Assembly: GCF_008329535.1 (NCBI RefSeq)
Contig: NZ_NPKR01000015.1
Coordinates: forward strand, 62,001 to 126,000
Source: Mycolicibacterium sp. P1-18
Lineage (GTDB): Bacteria; Actinomycetota; Actinomycetes; Mycobacteriales; Mycobacteriaceae
DNA: 64,000 bases
Direction: 5' to 3'
Under the pieces are notes generated by a model. That model saw nothing but the letters and a program-made list of their open reading frames with translations, had not been told where the DNA came from and searched no databases. Below, piece after piece: positions 28,891-39,400 of the stretch. Both the position numbers and the translations under genes were made by a program. The number at the start of each line of letters is the position of its first letter. The stretch's first letter is position 1.

Positions 28891-29721
28891 TCACTGCGCC
28901 GCGATCGTGCCGGTGCCCAGCAGGACGAGTAGCGCCGCCCCGAGGATCACCCGGTAGCCGACGAACCAGTACATGCCGTGGCGCACCAGGAATTTCAGGA
29001 ACCAGGACACGGCCGCCAAACCCACCACGAAGGCGATGGCGACGGAGACCGCCAGTTGCGGGCCCGACGCGCTCATCCCGCGCCCGTCGGGATGGAAGGC
29101 GTCCGGCAGCGAGTACAGCCCCGAGGCCAGGACCGCGGGAATCGCGAGCAGGAAGCCGAACCGGGCGGCGGCCTCGCGCTGCTGGCCCATGAACAGGCCC
29201 GCGCTGATGGTCGCGCCCGACCGCGACACGCCGGGAATCAGGGCCAGGCATTGGGAGACGCCGATGACGATGCTGTCCTTCCAGGTGAACTGCTCTATGG
29301 GACGAGTCTGCCTGCCGAAGTACTCGGCGGCGGCGATCACGACCGAGAACACGATCAGCGCCGTCGCGATGATCCACAGGTTGCGGACGTCGTCGCGGAT
29401 GTAGTGCTTGAAGATCAGCCCGGCCGCGCCGATCGGAATGGTGCCGAGGATCACCCACCACCCCAGCCAGTAGTCCGAGGTGCGGCGCGACGAGTCGCGC
29501 AGCCCGCCGAACCACGCCGCCAGGATGCGGCCGATGTCCTTGGCGAAGTAGATCAGCACCGCAAGCTCGGTGCCGAGCTGGCTGACCGCGGTGAACGACG
29601 CACCCGCGTCGTCGGCGAAGAAGATTTGCGAGACGATCGCGAGATGCCCGGAGCTGGACACGGGAAGGAACTCCGTCAGGCCCTGGACCACCGACAACAC
29701 CACGACCTGCAGCCACGACAT
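28891..29721 (-). CDS. uppP: undecaprenyl-diphosphatase UppP (BacA)
   Basis: 276 residues from ATG at 29721, giving an N-terminus MSWLQVV like the M. tuberculosis protein; GTG at 29730 and ATG at 29727 are alternatives. An integral membrane enzyme with about eight segments. Active-site motifs are GLTEFLPVSSSGHLAIV near residues 15-31 and PGVSRSGATIS near 165. It recycles the C55/decaprenyl diphosphate carrier for peptidoglycan synthesis and gives bacitracin tolerance. It corresponds to Rv2136c. Confidence 0.97.
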   Translation of the reverse strand: MSWLQVVVLSVVQGLTEFLPVSSSGHLAIVSQIFFADDAGASFTAVSQLGTELAVLIYFAKDIGRILAAWFGGLRDSSRRTSDYWLGWWVILGTIPIGAAGLIFKHYIRDDVRNLWIIATALIVFSVVIAAAEYFGRQTRPIEQFTWKDSIVIGVSQCLALIPGVSRSGATISAGLFMGQQREAAARFGFLLAIPAVLASGLYSLPDAFHPDGRGMSASGPQLAVSVAIAFVVGLAAVSWFLKFLVRHGMYWFVGYRVILGAALLVLLGTGTIAAQ

Positions 29722-29757
29722 GTCCATCACGCCGACGACCGTACCGTGGCCCGATCG

Positions 29758-30069
29758 TCAGCGAGCCGTGCGTGGCACCGGCTGGGCGTCGTTGACGGCG
29801 TCCCGAACTGCCGCCACCAGGCTACGTTCGTCGTCGACGTCGACGTGCTCCAGGCTGCGGCTGGCCGCGGCCACCACGTCCTCCTCCTGCGGCACCGGAC
29901 CCCGCAGGCGTGGGCGGTACACCTCGACGGTCAGCCGCCGGTGGTCGACGTGGAAGGCGAAACTCCTGCCGTCCCCCACCCGGCCGAAACCGCTGGCGTG
30001 CAGGCCGGTAGAGACGACCTCGACGCCGAAATCGCTCCCGGACTGGTCGTCGGCGGCGGCCGCGGTCAC
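29758..30069 (-). CDS. small conserved protein, Rv2137c-like
   Basis: 103 residues from GTG at 30069. No signal peptide or membrane segment. The middle (GFGRVGDGRSFAFHVDHRRLTVEVYRPR) looks beta-rich and the C-terminal half helical (EEDVVAAASRSLEHVDV). Its place upstream of uppP and divergent from lppL matches Rv2137c, of unknown function. It would be the first gene of the minus-strand unit running down to mshC. Confidence 0.7.
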   Translation of the reverse strand: MTAAAADDQSGSDFGVEVVSTGLHASGFGRVGDGRSFAFHVDHRRLTVEVYRPRLRGPVPQEEDVVAAASRSLEHVDVDDERSLVAAVRDAVNDAQPVPRTAR

Positions 30070-30156
30070 GTCCGAACCATGACGTCGGGGTGGTGGCGCG
30101 GCGTGCCTAAACTGGCCATTCGATCCCTATCCCATCGCACCGTCGAGGTCTACCCC

Positions 30157-31188
30157 GTGCCATCGCCCGCAACACCGACGCGTCGCCTGACTCACGGCGC
30201 CGTCCTGCTCGTGACGATGGTCGCCCTTGCCTCCTGCGGCTCCAAGGCCGTCGACGGTCCCCCGCCGACGATCCAGCCCGCGACCGCCGCCGTGTCGCCG
30301 GCGGCAGCCGAGGCCCCTGCGGGCTCGGTCCGCCCGCTGGCCGGCCGCGGTGAGGCCGTCGTCTTCGACGCTGCCACGTCCGCGTCGGTGGTGCTGAGCG
30401 TCGACGCGGCCGGGCGGTCGGCGCTGGTCACGTTCCCGGTCTCGGGGGCGTCGCGGACCGTGCCGCTGCCCAGCCCGGCGACGGCGATCGCCGGCGACGG
30501 GCGCGGCACGGTGTACGCGGCGACCCGGGGCGGGTACTTCCGGGTGAACCTGGGCGCGGGCGGTGCGGTGGACCAACTCGTCGTCGACGGCGAACGCGAC
30601 ACCGACTTCACCGCCGTCACCCGCCGGGCCGACGGCAAGATCGTGCTCGGCAGCGCCTCCGGAGCGGTGTACACGCTGAGCTCCGACACGACCGTCGACG
30701 CGCGGCTGCAGATCTTCGCCCGCGTGGATGCGCTCGTCGCACGAGACGACACGGTCGCCGTGCTGGACCGGGGCCAGACGTCGGTCACCACCGTCGACCC
30801 GTCGGGCACCAAGGCGCAGCACGCCCTCCGGGCCGGTGAGGGAGCGACCACCATGGTGGCCGACCCGGCGGGCCGCATCCTGGTCGCCGACACCCGCGGA
30901 CAGGCCCTGCTGGTGTTCGGCACCGACCCGCTGATGCTGCGCCAGCAATACCCGGTGAAGGACGCGCCGTTCGCCCTGGCCGGGTCGTCGCGGCTGGCGT
31001 GGGTGTCGCAAACTGCGACCAACACCGTCGTTGGTTACGATCTGGCCACCGGAATACCCGTCGAGAAGGTGCGTTATCGAACCGTGCAGCAACCGAACTC
31101 CATGACATACGACGACCAGACCGGAACGCTCTTCGTGGTGTCCGGCTCGGGTGCGGGCGTGCAAGTGATCCCGGGGGCAGGCAAGTGA
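30157..31188 (+). CDS. lppL: LppL-like lipoprotein with beta-propeller-type repeats
   Basis: 343 residues from GTG at 30157; no strong upstream site forces a longer form. Signal peptide THGAVLLVTMVALASC ends with a lipobox, so it is probably membrane anchored. After a Pro/Ala-rich linker, blades of about 45 residues recur: TVYAATRGGYFRVN, KIVLGSASGAVYTL, RILVADTRGQALLVFG, TGTLFVVSGSGAGVQV, consistent with a six- or seven-blade propeller. It corresponds to Rv2138. It overlaps the next small gene by GTGA, forming a chain with pyrD. Confidence 0.85.
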   Translation: MPSPATPTRRLTHGAVLLVTMVALASCGSKAVDGPPPTIQPATAAVSPAAAEAPAGSVRPLAGRGEAVVFDAATSASVVLSVDAAGRSALVTFPVSGASRTVPLPSPATAIAGDGRGTVYAATRGGYFRVNLGAGGAVDQLVVDGERDTDFTAVTRRADGKIVLGSASGAVYTLSSDTTVDARLQIFARVDALVARDDTVAVLDRGQTSVTTVDPSGTKAQHALRAGEGATTMVADPAGRILVADTRGQALLVFGTDPLMLRQQYPVKDAPFALAGSSRLAWVSQTATNTVVGYDLATGIPVEKVRYRTVQQPNSMTYDDQTGTLFVVSGSGAGVQVIPGAGK

Positions 31189-31435
31189 GTTCGCCGCAAC
31201 GGGGACGCATGCCCGCCGCCTGGGAGGCCGACCTCTCCGACGAGTACGAATGGGTGCCGTTGCGGCTGCCGCCCGACGTCACGCGCGTGTCCGCGTCGCT
31301 CCGGTTGTCGATCGAAGCCGAGTATCGCGGGTGGGAGTTGACCAAGGTCCGCCTCTACACCGACGGCAGTCGCCGAGTCCTGTTGCGACGCAGGAAGTCT
31401 GCGGCGTGGGCCCGCGTCGAAGGTCAGCCCGCCTC

Positions 31436-31439
<4 letters not shown>
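31185..31439 (+). CDS. small basic protein (DUF5703-like) between lppL and pyrD
   Basis: 84 residues, GTG start overlapping the lppL TGA. It contains WEADLSDEYEWVPLRLPPDVTRVSA, a predicted short helix-strand unit, and ends strongly basic (RRVLLRRRKSAAWARV). The pattern fits a small actinobacterial family I believe is DUF5703; function unknown. Its stop overlaps the pyrD GTG, so translation of all three genes is probably coupled. Confidence 0.75.
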
Positions 31440-32500
<1,061 letters not shown>

Positions 32501-32502
32501 CG

Positions 32503-33030
32503 CTACTGGGCCTCGTAGGTCCCCATGATGACGGCGCGCGCGATGGCGTGACTGAACAGGTTGAAGCCGAGGTAGGCAGGTGTCGCACTCTCCGGGATGT
32601 CGAGCTTCTCGACGTCGACCGCGTGGACGGCGATGAAGTAGCGGTGCGGGCCGTGACCGGCCGGCGGGGCGGCACCGATGAAGCGCTTGAGGCCGGCGTC
32701 GTTGGCGAGGGTGATCGCGTCGCCCGGGAAGCCGCTGTGGCTGCCGTCCCCGACGCCCTCGGGTAGCTCGGTGACGGTGGCGGGCAGGTTGGCCACCGCC
32801 CAGTGCCAGAAGCCCGACGCCGTCGGCGCGTCGGGGTCGTACATCGTGACCGCGAAGCTGCGCGTCGTCTCGGGGAAGCCCGACCAGCTCAACTGCGGGG
32901 AGACGTCGGAGCCACCGGCGCCCATGATGCCGCTCACCTGGTCGTTCGCCAGCGGCTGGCCGTCGGTCACCGACGTCGACGTCAGGGTGAAGCTGGGCAG
33001 CGTCGGAAGGGTGTCGTACGGAGTGCTCAT
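32503..33030 (-). CDS. PEBP/YbhB-family protein (TB18.6-like)
   Basis: 175 residues. Phosphatidylethanolamine-binding-protein motifs: SPQLSWSGFPETTRSFAVTMYDPDAPT and FWHWAVANLP, then GPHRYFIAVHAVD. It matches Rv2140c (TB18.6), placed next to pyrD in M. tuberculosis. Bacterial members are small soluble proteins reported to act as serine-protease inhibitors or ligand binders; role here is not known. It converges on pyrD with a 2-bp gap. Confidence 0.93.
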   Translation of the reverse strand: MSTPYDTLPTLPSFTLTSTSVTDGQPLANDQVSGIMGAGGSDVSPQLSWSGFPETTRSFAVTMYDPDAPTASGFWHWAVANLPATVTELPEGVGDGSHSGFPGDAITLANDAGLKRFIGAAPPAGHGPHRYFIAVHAVDVEKLDIPESATPAYLGFNLFSHAIARAVIMGTYEAQ

Positions 33031-33060
33031 CAGATCCTCTCGGTGAAACCGTTGGCTGGG

Positions 33061-34404
33061 TCAGCAGTTCAGCAGGAAGCGCTCGAGCACCTCGGTGCCG
33101 AACCTTAGCGACTCGACGGGTACCCGCTCGTCGACGCCGTGGAACAACGCGGCGAAGTCCAGTTCGGGCGGCAACCGCAGCGGGATGAAGCCGAAGCACC
33201 GAATGCCTAGGCGCGCAAAGTGTTTGGCGTCGGTGCCGCCGGAGAGCATGTACGGCACGATGCGGGCCTCCGGGTCGACGGCCAGCAGCGCGGCGTTCAT
33301 GGCGTCGACCAGGTCGCCGTCGAAGGTGGTCTCGTAGGCGGGCAGGTCGGTGATCCACTCACGGGTCACGTTCGGTCCGATCAGTTCGTCGACCGCGGCC
33401 TCGAACTGGGCGGCGTGGCCGGGCAGGATGCGGCAGTCCACCACGGCCTGCGCCGACCCCGGGATCACGTTGGCCTTGTAGCCGGCGCTGAGCATCGTCG
33501 GGTTGGCCGAGTCACGCAGCGTCGCACCGACGATGCGCCCGATCGGGCCCAGCTTGGCGACCACGCCGTCCAGATCCGGCGAGTCGGGGTCGAACGAGTG
33601 CCCCGTCTCCTCGCCGACGGCGGTCAGAAACTGTGACACGGTGTCGGTGAGCACCACGGGGAACTGATGGCGGCCCAACCGGTCCACCGCGCCGGCGAGG
33701 GTCGTGACGGCGTTGTCGTCGTGCACGAACGAGCCGTGGCCCGCGCGACCGCGGGCGGTGAGCCGCATCCAGCGCATGCCCTTCTCGGCAGTCTCGATCA
33801 GGTACAGGCGCTTGTCGCCGCCGTCGCGGTGCGGCACCGTCAGCGAGAAGCCGCCGACCTCCCCGATGGCCTCGGTGACGCCCTCGAAGAGGTCGGGACG
33901 GTTCTCGACGAGCCAGCCGCAGCCGTACCGGCCGCCGGCCTCCTCGTCGGCCACGAAGGCGAACACCAGGTCCCGGGGCGGCACGACGCCCGACCGCTTC
34001 AGGTACCGCGCGACGGCGATCATCATGCCGATCATGTTCTTCATGTCGATGGCGCCGCGGCCCCACACGTAACCGTCGGACACCGCGCCCGAGAACGGGT
34101 GCACGCTCCAGTCGGCGGCCTCGGCGGGCACCACGTCGAGGTGCCCGTGCACCAGCAGCGCGCCGCGGCTGCGGTCGGCGCCCGCCAGCCGGGTCACGAC
34201 GTTCCCGCGACCCGGGGCGCCCGACTCGACGTACTCGCATTCGTAGCCGACCTCCTCGAGCTGCTGGGCCACCCAGCGGGCGCAGTCGGCCTCGCCCCTG
34301 GTGGTCTCGAGCTCGCCGGTGTTGGACGTGTCGAAGCGAATCAGCGAGCTCACGAGCTCGACGACCTCGTCGGAGGGCTGCGGAAAGTCAGTCACGGTCA
34401 CCAT
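33061..34404 (-). CDS. M20-family metallopeptidase, Rv2141c-like
   Basis: 447 residues from ATG at 34404; GTG at 34413 is possible. Di-zinc ligands are in LVHGHLDVVP (His, Asp), the bridging Asp in GRGAIDMKN, and DEEAGGRYG (catalytic Glu pair), with a later His in GGTDAKHFARLGI. The lid/dimerisation domain lies about 190-310. Relatives include ArgE, DapE and carboxypeptidase G2-like enzymes; the substrate cannot be assigned. It corresponds to Rv2141c. Confidence 0.92.
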   Translation of the reverse strand: MVTVTDFPQPSDEVVELVSSLIRFDTSNTGELETTRGEADCARWVAQQLEEVGYECEYVESGAPGRGNVVTRLAGADRSRGALLVHGHLDVVPAEAADWSVHPFSGAVSDGYVWGRGAIDMKNMIGMMIAVARYLKRSGVVPPRDLVFAFVADEEAGGRYGCGWLVENRPDLFEGVTEAIGEVGGFSLTVPHRDGGDKRLYLIETAEKGMRWMRLTARGRAGHGSFVHDDNAVTTLAGAVDRLGRHQFPVVLTDTVSQFLTAVGEETGHSFDPDSPDLDGVVAKLGPIGRIVGATLRDSANPTMLSAGYKANVIPGSAQAVVDCRILPGHAAQFEAAVDELIGPNVTREWITDLPAYETTFDGDLVDAMNAALLAVDPEARIVPYMLSGGTDAKHFARLGIRCFGFIPLRLPPELDFAALFHGVDERVPVESLRFGTEVLERFLLNC

Positions 34405-34471
34405 TCGTACCACTGCCTTCTACTTCGCGTTTTGGTCCGGGCCCCGGAATCCGTTAGCCTTAGGCGCTCTT

Positions 34472-34557
34472 GTCCGAGTGGCGGAATGGCAGACGCGCTA
34501 GCTTGAGGTGCTAGTGCCCTATTAATGGGCGTGGGGGTTCAAGTCCCCCCTCGGACA
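34472..34557 (+). tRNA. tRNA-Leu (anticodon GAG)
   Basis: Class II tRNA. Acceptor arms GTCCGAG and CTCGGAC pair perfectly. The anticodon stem CTAGC/GCTAG frames the loop TTGAGGT, giving anticodon GAG. The long variable arm pairs GCCC with GGGC, and the T-arm is GGGGG-TTCAAGT-CCCCC. CCA is not encoded (the sequence continues with A then CAA). Its 3' end is repeated 746 bp downstream. Confidence 0.97.
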
Positions 34558-34558
34558 C
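34546..34558 (+). repeat. putative attL: 13-bp tRNA-Leu 3'-end repeat, copy 1
   Basis: CCCCCTCGGACAC spans the end of the T-stem, the acceptor strand and one base beyond. It is found again at 35292-35304 in the same orientation, as expected when an element integrates at a tRNA 3' end and restores it. Confidence 0.55.
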
Positions 34559-34786
34559 AACGAACCATCGCGGCCGGTGACGGTCTGCACTTGGGTGCGC
34601 TCGACCGCCCGTTCGAACCCTTCCGTCGGGTCATCCGACACCACCTCCTCCCTCGGGCGCCCGAGTACGGGATGGCTGACGTACCACTGCGACATAATCT
34701 CTGGGCGGAGGATCCGCGGCGCCGGGCGAGGGGATGCGATTGATGGACGACGTTCGCGGCGAGCCGCCGACAGGGCGGAGCTAGCC

Positions 34787-35275
34787 ATGCCATACGACTA
34801 CTTCGACGCCGTTCCCAACTACACCGACACCTTCTCCGATTACAGAAGGCTGGCCCGCGAAGCCGGACAGAACATCACCGCCGCCCGGCCGCTGGCGTAC
34901 AACGGCCGGGCGTTCTGGAAGCTCACCGACGCCGACAGCGGAGCACTGACCTGGCTCGCATTCACCCGGCCAGATGTGCGGTCGGCGCTGGTCCGGCGCA
35001 AGGTGTGGACATTGATCCCGCACCTGCAGGCATTCATGGCGAACTGGTTCGTCAGCGTCGACCGCGAGCTCCCCGAGCAGAGCCAGTGGATACATACGAA
35101 CATCGACGTCTACGAGGCGCGCGAACTGGCGCTGCTGGTCCCGCAGCCGACTGCCGGGGACATGAAGCGGATCACCCGACCGGAAGCGGTGCTGACCCTC
35201 GACGACATCGACCGGCACCAAGTGACGACCGTACTGGGCAAGGGAACTGCTCAAGCGTTGAGGAACCAGCGCTGA
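34787..35275 (+). CDS. unknown 162-residue protein within possible tRNA-Leu mini-island
   Basis: 162 residues from ATG at 34787 with GGGCGGAG a few bases upstream. I recognise no family. It is soluble, without signal or membrane segments, and has a rather high content of aromatic residues (DYFDAVPNYTDTFSDY, FMANWF) and charged helices; the C-terminus is GKGTAQALRNQR. It is the only convincing gene between tRNA-Leu and the downstream repeat of its 3' end. Codon use looks less GC-biased in places than neighbours. It could be cargo of a decayed integrative element; no integrase is present. Confidence 0.6.
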   Translation: MPYDYFDAVPNYTDTFSDYRRLAREAGQNITAARPLAYNGRAFWKLTDADSGALTWLAFTRPDVRSALVRRKVWTLIPHLQAFMANWFVSVDRELPEQSQWIHTNIDVYEARELALLVPQPTAGDMKRITRPEAVLTLDDIDRHQVTTVLGKGTAQALRNQR

Positions 35276-35291
35276 CTCACCCGAGCTCCAG

Positions 35292-35304
35292 CCCCCTCGG
35301 ACAC
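35292..35304 (+). repeat. putative attR: 13-bp tRNA-Leu 3'-end repeat, copy 2
   Basis: Perfect direct copy of 34546-34558, 17 bp after the stop codon of the orphan gene and 5 bp before the convergent esterase stop. No other part of a tRNA is present here, so it is not a tRNA gene fragment of useful length. Confidence 0.55.
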
Positions 35305-35309
35305 TCTTT

Positions 35310-36404
35310 TCAGCTCAGGGTTCTACTCACCCCGCGAGCGAAGTCGACGACGTCGTGCAGGGCTCGCTCGAAGAGGTCCGGCACGAACGCCCCCATCAGC
35401 TGTTCGCAGGCATGGCCGACGCCGCTGTAGGTGTGGCCGGTGGCGTCGACCCCGGCGTGTTGCAGCGCCCGCAGGAACGCCAGCCCTTCGTCGCGCAGCG
35501 GGTCGATCTCGTCGGTGGTCACCACGTGCGGCGGCAGGCCCCGCAGATCCTCCTCGCCGGCGTAGTACGGCCACGCCAGCGGGTTGGTGGCGTGCTGCCC
35601 CGTCGGGTCGTAGAGGGCCGCCATGAGCGTCATCACCGACGGGCTGAGGATGTAGCCCTCGTTCTCGACCAGCGACGGCAGCGCGGGGTTGGGGACGTCG
35701 TATCCGCCGTAGACGAACGGCACCTGCGCATAGACCCCGTCGACGTGGTCCAGGCGGCCTTCGCGCTTGGCCTTCATCGCCGTCGCGATCGAGAGGTTGC
35801 CACCCCCCGACTCGCCGGTGACGACGATCGACGTCAGCCCCAGGCCTTCCCGCTGACCGTGCATCCAGTCCAGCGCACTGGCGCAGTCGTTCAGGCCCGC
35901 TGGGAACGGGTGCGGCCCCAGCGCGCCACCGGCGTTGCGGAACTCCACCCCGACGACGACGCAGCCACGCGCCGCGAGGTGCTCGCGCCACAGGGTGGCG
36001 CCCTTGTCGACCGCGGTGAGGATCGCCATGCCGCCGCCGTGCAGGTGCAGCAGACCCGGCAGGGGCATCGACACCCCGATCGGGCGGTGCACGTACAGCG
36101 CAATGTCGTTGCCGTCGACGCCGGTGATGGTGAGGCGGCGGGTCTCGACGCCCTGGGCGGGGGGCACGTCGGCGAGCAAGGCGCCGAACAGCCCGTCGAA
36201 CCCCTGCTCGGTGGCCGCCGCGACGGCGAGCAGATCCTCGAGCGGGGAGTCCCTGGTGACCGGCAACTCGGCGGCCTTCGCGTCGAGACCGAAGGGCGCG
36301 ATGGCCGCCAGCAGCCGGGGATCGGCGCGAGGATCGGTGCGCATTTCCATGGTCGGGTCGCCAAGGCGGCCCGGCAAATTCACGTTCACGATGGGTGCGG
36401 CCAT
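35310..36404 (-). CDS. alpha/beta-hydrolase fold esterase (hormone-sensitive-lipase family)
   Basis: 364 residues. HSL-family motifs: oxyanion-hole HLHGGGMAI near residue 120, nucleophile elbow VVTGESGGGNLS near 195, catalytic Asp in TDEIDPLRDEG and His in GVGHACEQL. A long N-terminal cap (about residues 1-105) precedes the core. No signal peptide, so a cytoplasmic esterase or lipase; substrate unknown. Not part of the backbone recalled from M. tuberculosis; it begins the accessory block that also holds nitrate assimilation. Confidence 0.9.
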   Translation of the reverse strand: MAAPIVNVNLPGRLGDPTMEMRTDPRADPRLLAAIAPFGLDAKAAELPVTRDSPLEDLLAVAAATEQGFDGLFGALLADVPPAQGVETRRLTITGVDGNDIALYVHRPIGVSMPLPGLLHLHGGGMAILTAVDKGATLWREHLAARGCVVVGVEFRNAGGALGPHPFPAGLNDCASALDWMHGQREGLGLTSIVVTGESGGGNLSIATAMKAKREGRLDHVDGVYAQVPFVYGGYDVPNPALPSLVENEGYILSPSVMTLMAALYDPTGQHATNPLAWPYYAGEEDLRGLPPHVVTTDEIDPLRDEGLAFLRALQHAGVDATGHTYSGVGHACEQLMGAFVPDLFERALHDVVDFARGVSRTLS

Positions 36405-36453
36405 GGACGAAACCTACACCTCGGAGGGGACGACCACGGGTGGTCGACGACGG

Positions 36454-39400
36454 TCAGTACACGTCGCGCACATAGCGTTTGGCGGCGACGAGTTCGCGCT
36501 TGTAGTCGTGGGCGCCCTCACTCGACAACCCGCCGTGCGTGCGGATGACCGCGGTGAGCGCGTCGTCGACGTCCTTGGCCATGCGGGTGGCGTCGCCGCA
36601 GACGTAGAGGTGCGCGCCGTCCTCCAGCCAGCGCCACACGTCGGCCCCGTAGTCGCGGATCTTGTGCTGCACGTAGATCCGCTGGGGCTGATCGCGGGAG
36701 AACGCCAGATCCAGCCGGTTCAGCAGGCCGTCGTCGACCATGTCCTCGAGATCGTCGCGGTAGTAGAAGTTCTCGGCCCGGTGCCGGTCGCCGAAGAAGA
36801 GCCAGTTGCGGCCGGTGTGCCCCAGCGCGCGCCGCTCCTGGAGGAAGCCGCGGAAGGGGGCGACGCCCGTCCCGGGGCCAACCATGATCATCGGCACCGA
36901 GCCGTCGGCCGGTGGCCGGAAGTGCGGTGACGGTTGCAGGAACACCGACGCCTGCGTCGCCCGGTCGGCGAGGAACGTCGAGCACACTCCCCCACGCCGG
37001 CCTCCGCCGCCGCCCGGGTAGCGCACGACCGACACGGTCAGCTGCACCTCGTGCGGACTGACCAGCGGGCTGCTCGAGATCGAGTACGACCGCGGCGTCA
37101 ACCGGACCAGGGCGTCGCGCCACTGCTCCGGCTCGGCCCGCACGCCGAGTTCGGCGACCAGGTCGACGCCGTCGCGGCCGCGCAGCCACCGGTCCCACTC
37201 CGACCGGCTGCGGCGCAGGCTCCCCCCGCTGACGAAGTCGAGAAGGTTGGGCGTCACGCGACGGATGTCGAAGCGGGTCGTCAGCGCCTCGCCCAACGCC
37301 ATGTCGCGACCGTCGACCTCGATCACCTCGTCGGCGGACAAGCCGGTCGCGTGGAGCCATCGCCGCACCGTGGCCTCGTCGTTGACGGCGTACACGCCGA
37401 GGGAGTCGCCGACGGCATAGGTGACGCCGTGGGCGGAGACGTCGAAACCGAACTGCCGCACCTCCTTCGACGATCCCGGCGGGGTGAGCAGTACGTTGCG
37501 GCTCAACGGTGCGTCGACCGGACTGGCCCTGGTGAACGGTGCGACGGGGCGCGGTTCGGCGGGAGTAACGGGGGTGCCGACCAGGGCGCAGATCCGGTCG
37601 GTCCACTGCGCCATCGGCTCGGCGTCGTAGGCCTCGCAGTCGGCGCGTGCGGTGAGCTGGGTGGCCCCCAGCTCGCGCAGCCGGACGTCGACCGACCGGG
37701 CGTGCCCGCAGAAGTCGTCGTAGGAGCGGTCACCGATGCCCAGCACCGCGTACCGCACCCCGTCGAGTGCCGGCGCGTCGGCCGAGGCCAGGCGGGCCCA
37801 GAAATCCGCGCCGTTGTCCGGCGGCCCACCGGTGCCGAAGGTGCTCGTGACGACGAGGACGTCGCCGGCGTCGGCCAGGTCGGAGAGCTGGCACTGGTCC
37901 ATGTTGAGCATGCGGGCGGGTCCGAGCCGCTCGGCCACCCGGGCCGCGACGTCCTCGGCGGTGCCGGTCTGGGAGGCCCAGAGCACCAGCGGTCGTGGCT
38001 CGGTCGACGGCGCCGTCGCAGCGTCGCCGAGTCGGGAGTAGGTGCCCGCCAGCAGACCGTCGACGTAGCAGCGCACCGAGGTGCCCACGGGCGCCCCGCC
38101 GGGCAGCACGGGAACTCCTTGGGCATCCTGCGGCAGAGCACGGAAGAAGCCTGCGAGGTAATGCCTTTCGGCGTCGGTGAGGGCGGGCACGGGGTGGTCG
38201 TCGAGGCCCAGGGCCGACCCGACCGGGTGTAGCCGGCCGCCCGTGAGTTCGGCCGGGGCGGGCGGCGGTCCGGCCGGGCGCATCCGGACGGCGCACGCCT
38301 TGAACTCGGGTTGCAACGAGAAGGGGTCGACGGCGTCGGAGGTGACGGCGTTGACCGCGAGGTACTCGCCGTGCTCGTCGTTCCAGTGAAACGGGGCAAA
38401 GCAGTTGCCGGGGCGCACCCGGTCGGTGACCACGGCGGGCAGCACCGCGCGACCCCGCCGCGACGCGAGCTCGACGGGCTGGCCGTCGACGACGTTCAGC
38501 GCCTCGGCGTCGGCCGGATGGATCTCGACGAACGGTCCGTCGTCGAGCTTGTTGAGCGTGGCCACCTTGCCGGTCTTGGTCATGGTGTGCCATTGATGTT
38601 GCAGCCGACCGGTGTTGAGCACCATCGGATAGTCGTCGTCGGGCATCTCGGCCGGCGGAAGGTGCGGCCGGGGGTGGAAGACGGCCCGCCGCGACGGGGT
38701 CGGGAAGGCGAGTCGGGGCCGATGACCGTCGGCGTCGACGAACGGGTCCTGGCTGACGCCGTCGTTGAGGTAGCGGATGGGGTGGCGGTCGACGTCGCCG
38801 CCCGGCTCGCCGGGTGGCGGTGCGGGCCACTGCACCGGACCGCGTCTCAACCGGTCGTAGTCGACGCCCCTGAGGTCGTAACCCGTTCGCGGATTGGAGA
38901 ATTGGCGAATCTCGTCGAAGACCTCCTCGCTCGAGGCGTAGGCGAAGTGGTCGCCGAACCCGAGGTGCCCGGCGACCTGACAGATCAACTGCCAGTCCGG
39001 CCGGGCGTCGCCGTGGGCGGGGATGGCCTGCGGCAGCAACGTCATGGTGCGGTCGGAGTTGACCATCACCGCGTCGGCTTCGGCCCACAGCGTCGCGGGC
39101 AGGACCACGTCGGCGTAGTGATTGGTCGCCGTCGTCCGATAGGCGTCCTGGGTGACGACGAACTCCGCCGCTTCCAGACCGGAGATGACGGTACTTCGAT
39201 TCGCCACGCTGGCAACGGGATTGGTGCAGATGATCCAGCACGCCTTGACGGTGCCGTCGGCCATCTGCTGGAACATGTCGATCGTGCCGGGGCCGACGTC
39301 GGTGCGAATCGTGCCCGCCGGCACGCCCCACGCGCGCTCGACGAAGGCGCGATCCTCCGCGGAGGTCACCACCCGCTGACCCGGCAACCCCGGTCCCATG

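Noticed and set aside
34522..34788. Minus-strand open frame ending in CPRGDLNPHAH
   Set aside because: Its C-terminus is the antisense translation of the tRNA-Leu gene, a familiar annotation artefact. The upstream part (SQWYVSHPVLGRP) looks mildly protein-like but has no ribosome-binding site or recognised family.
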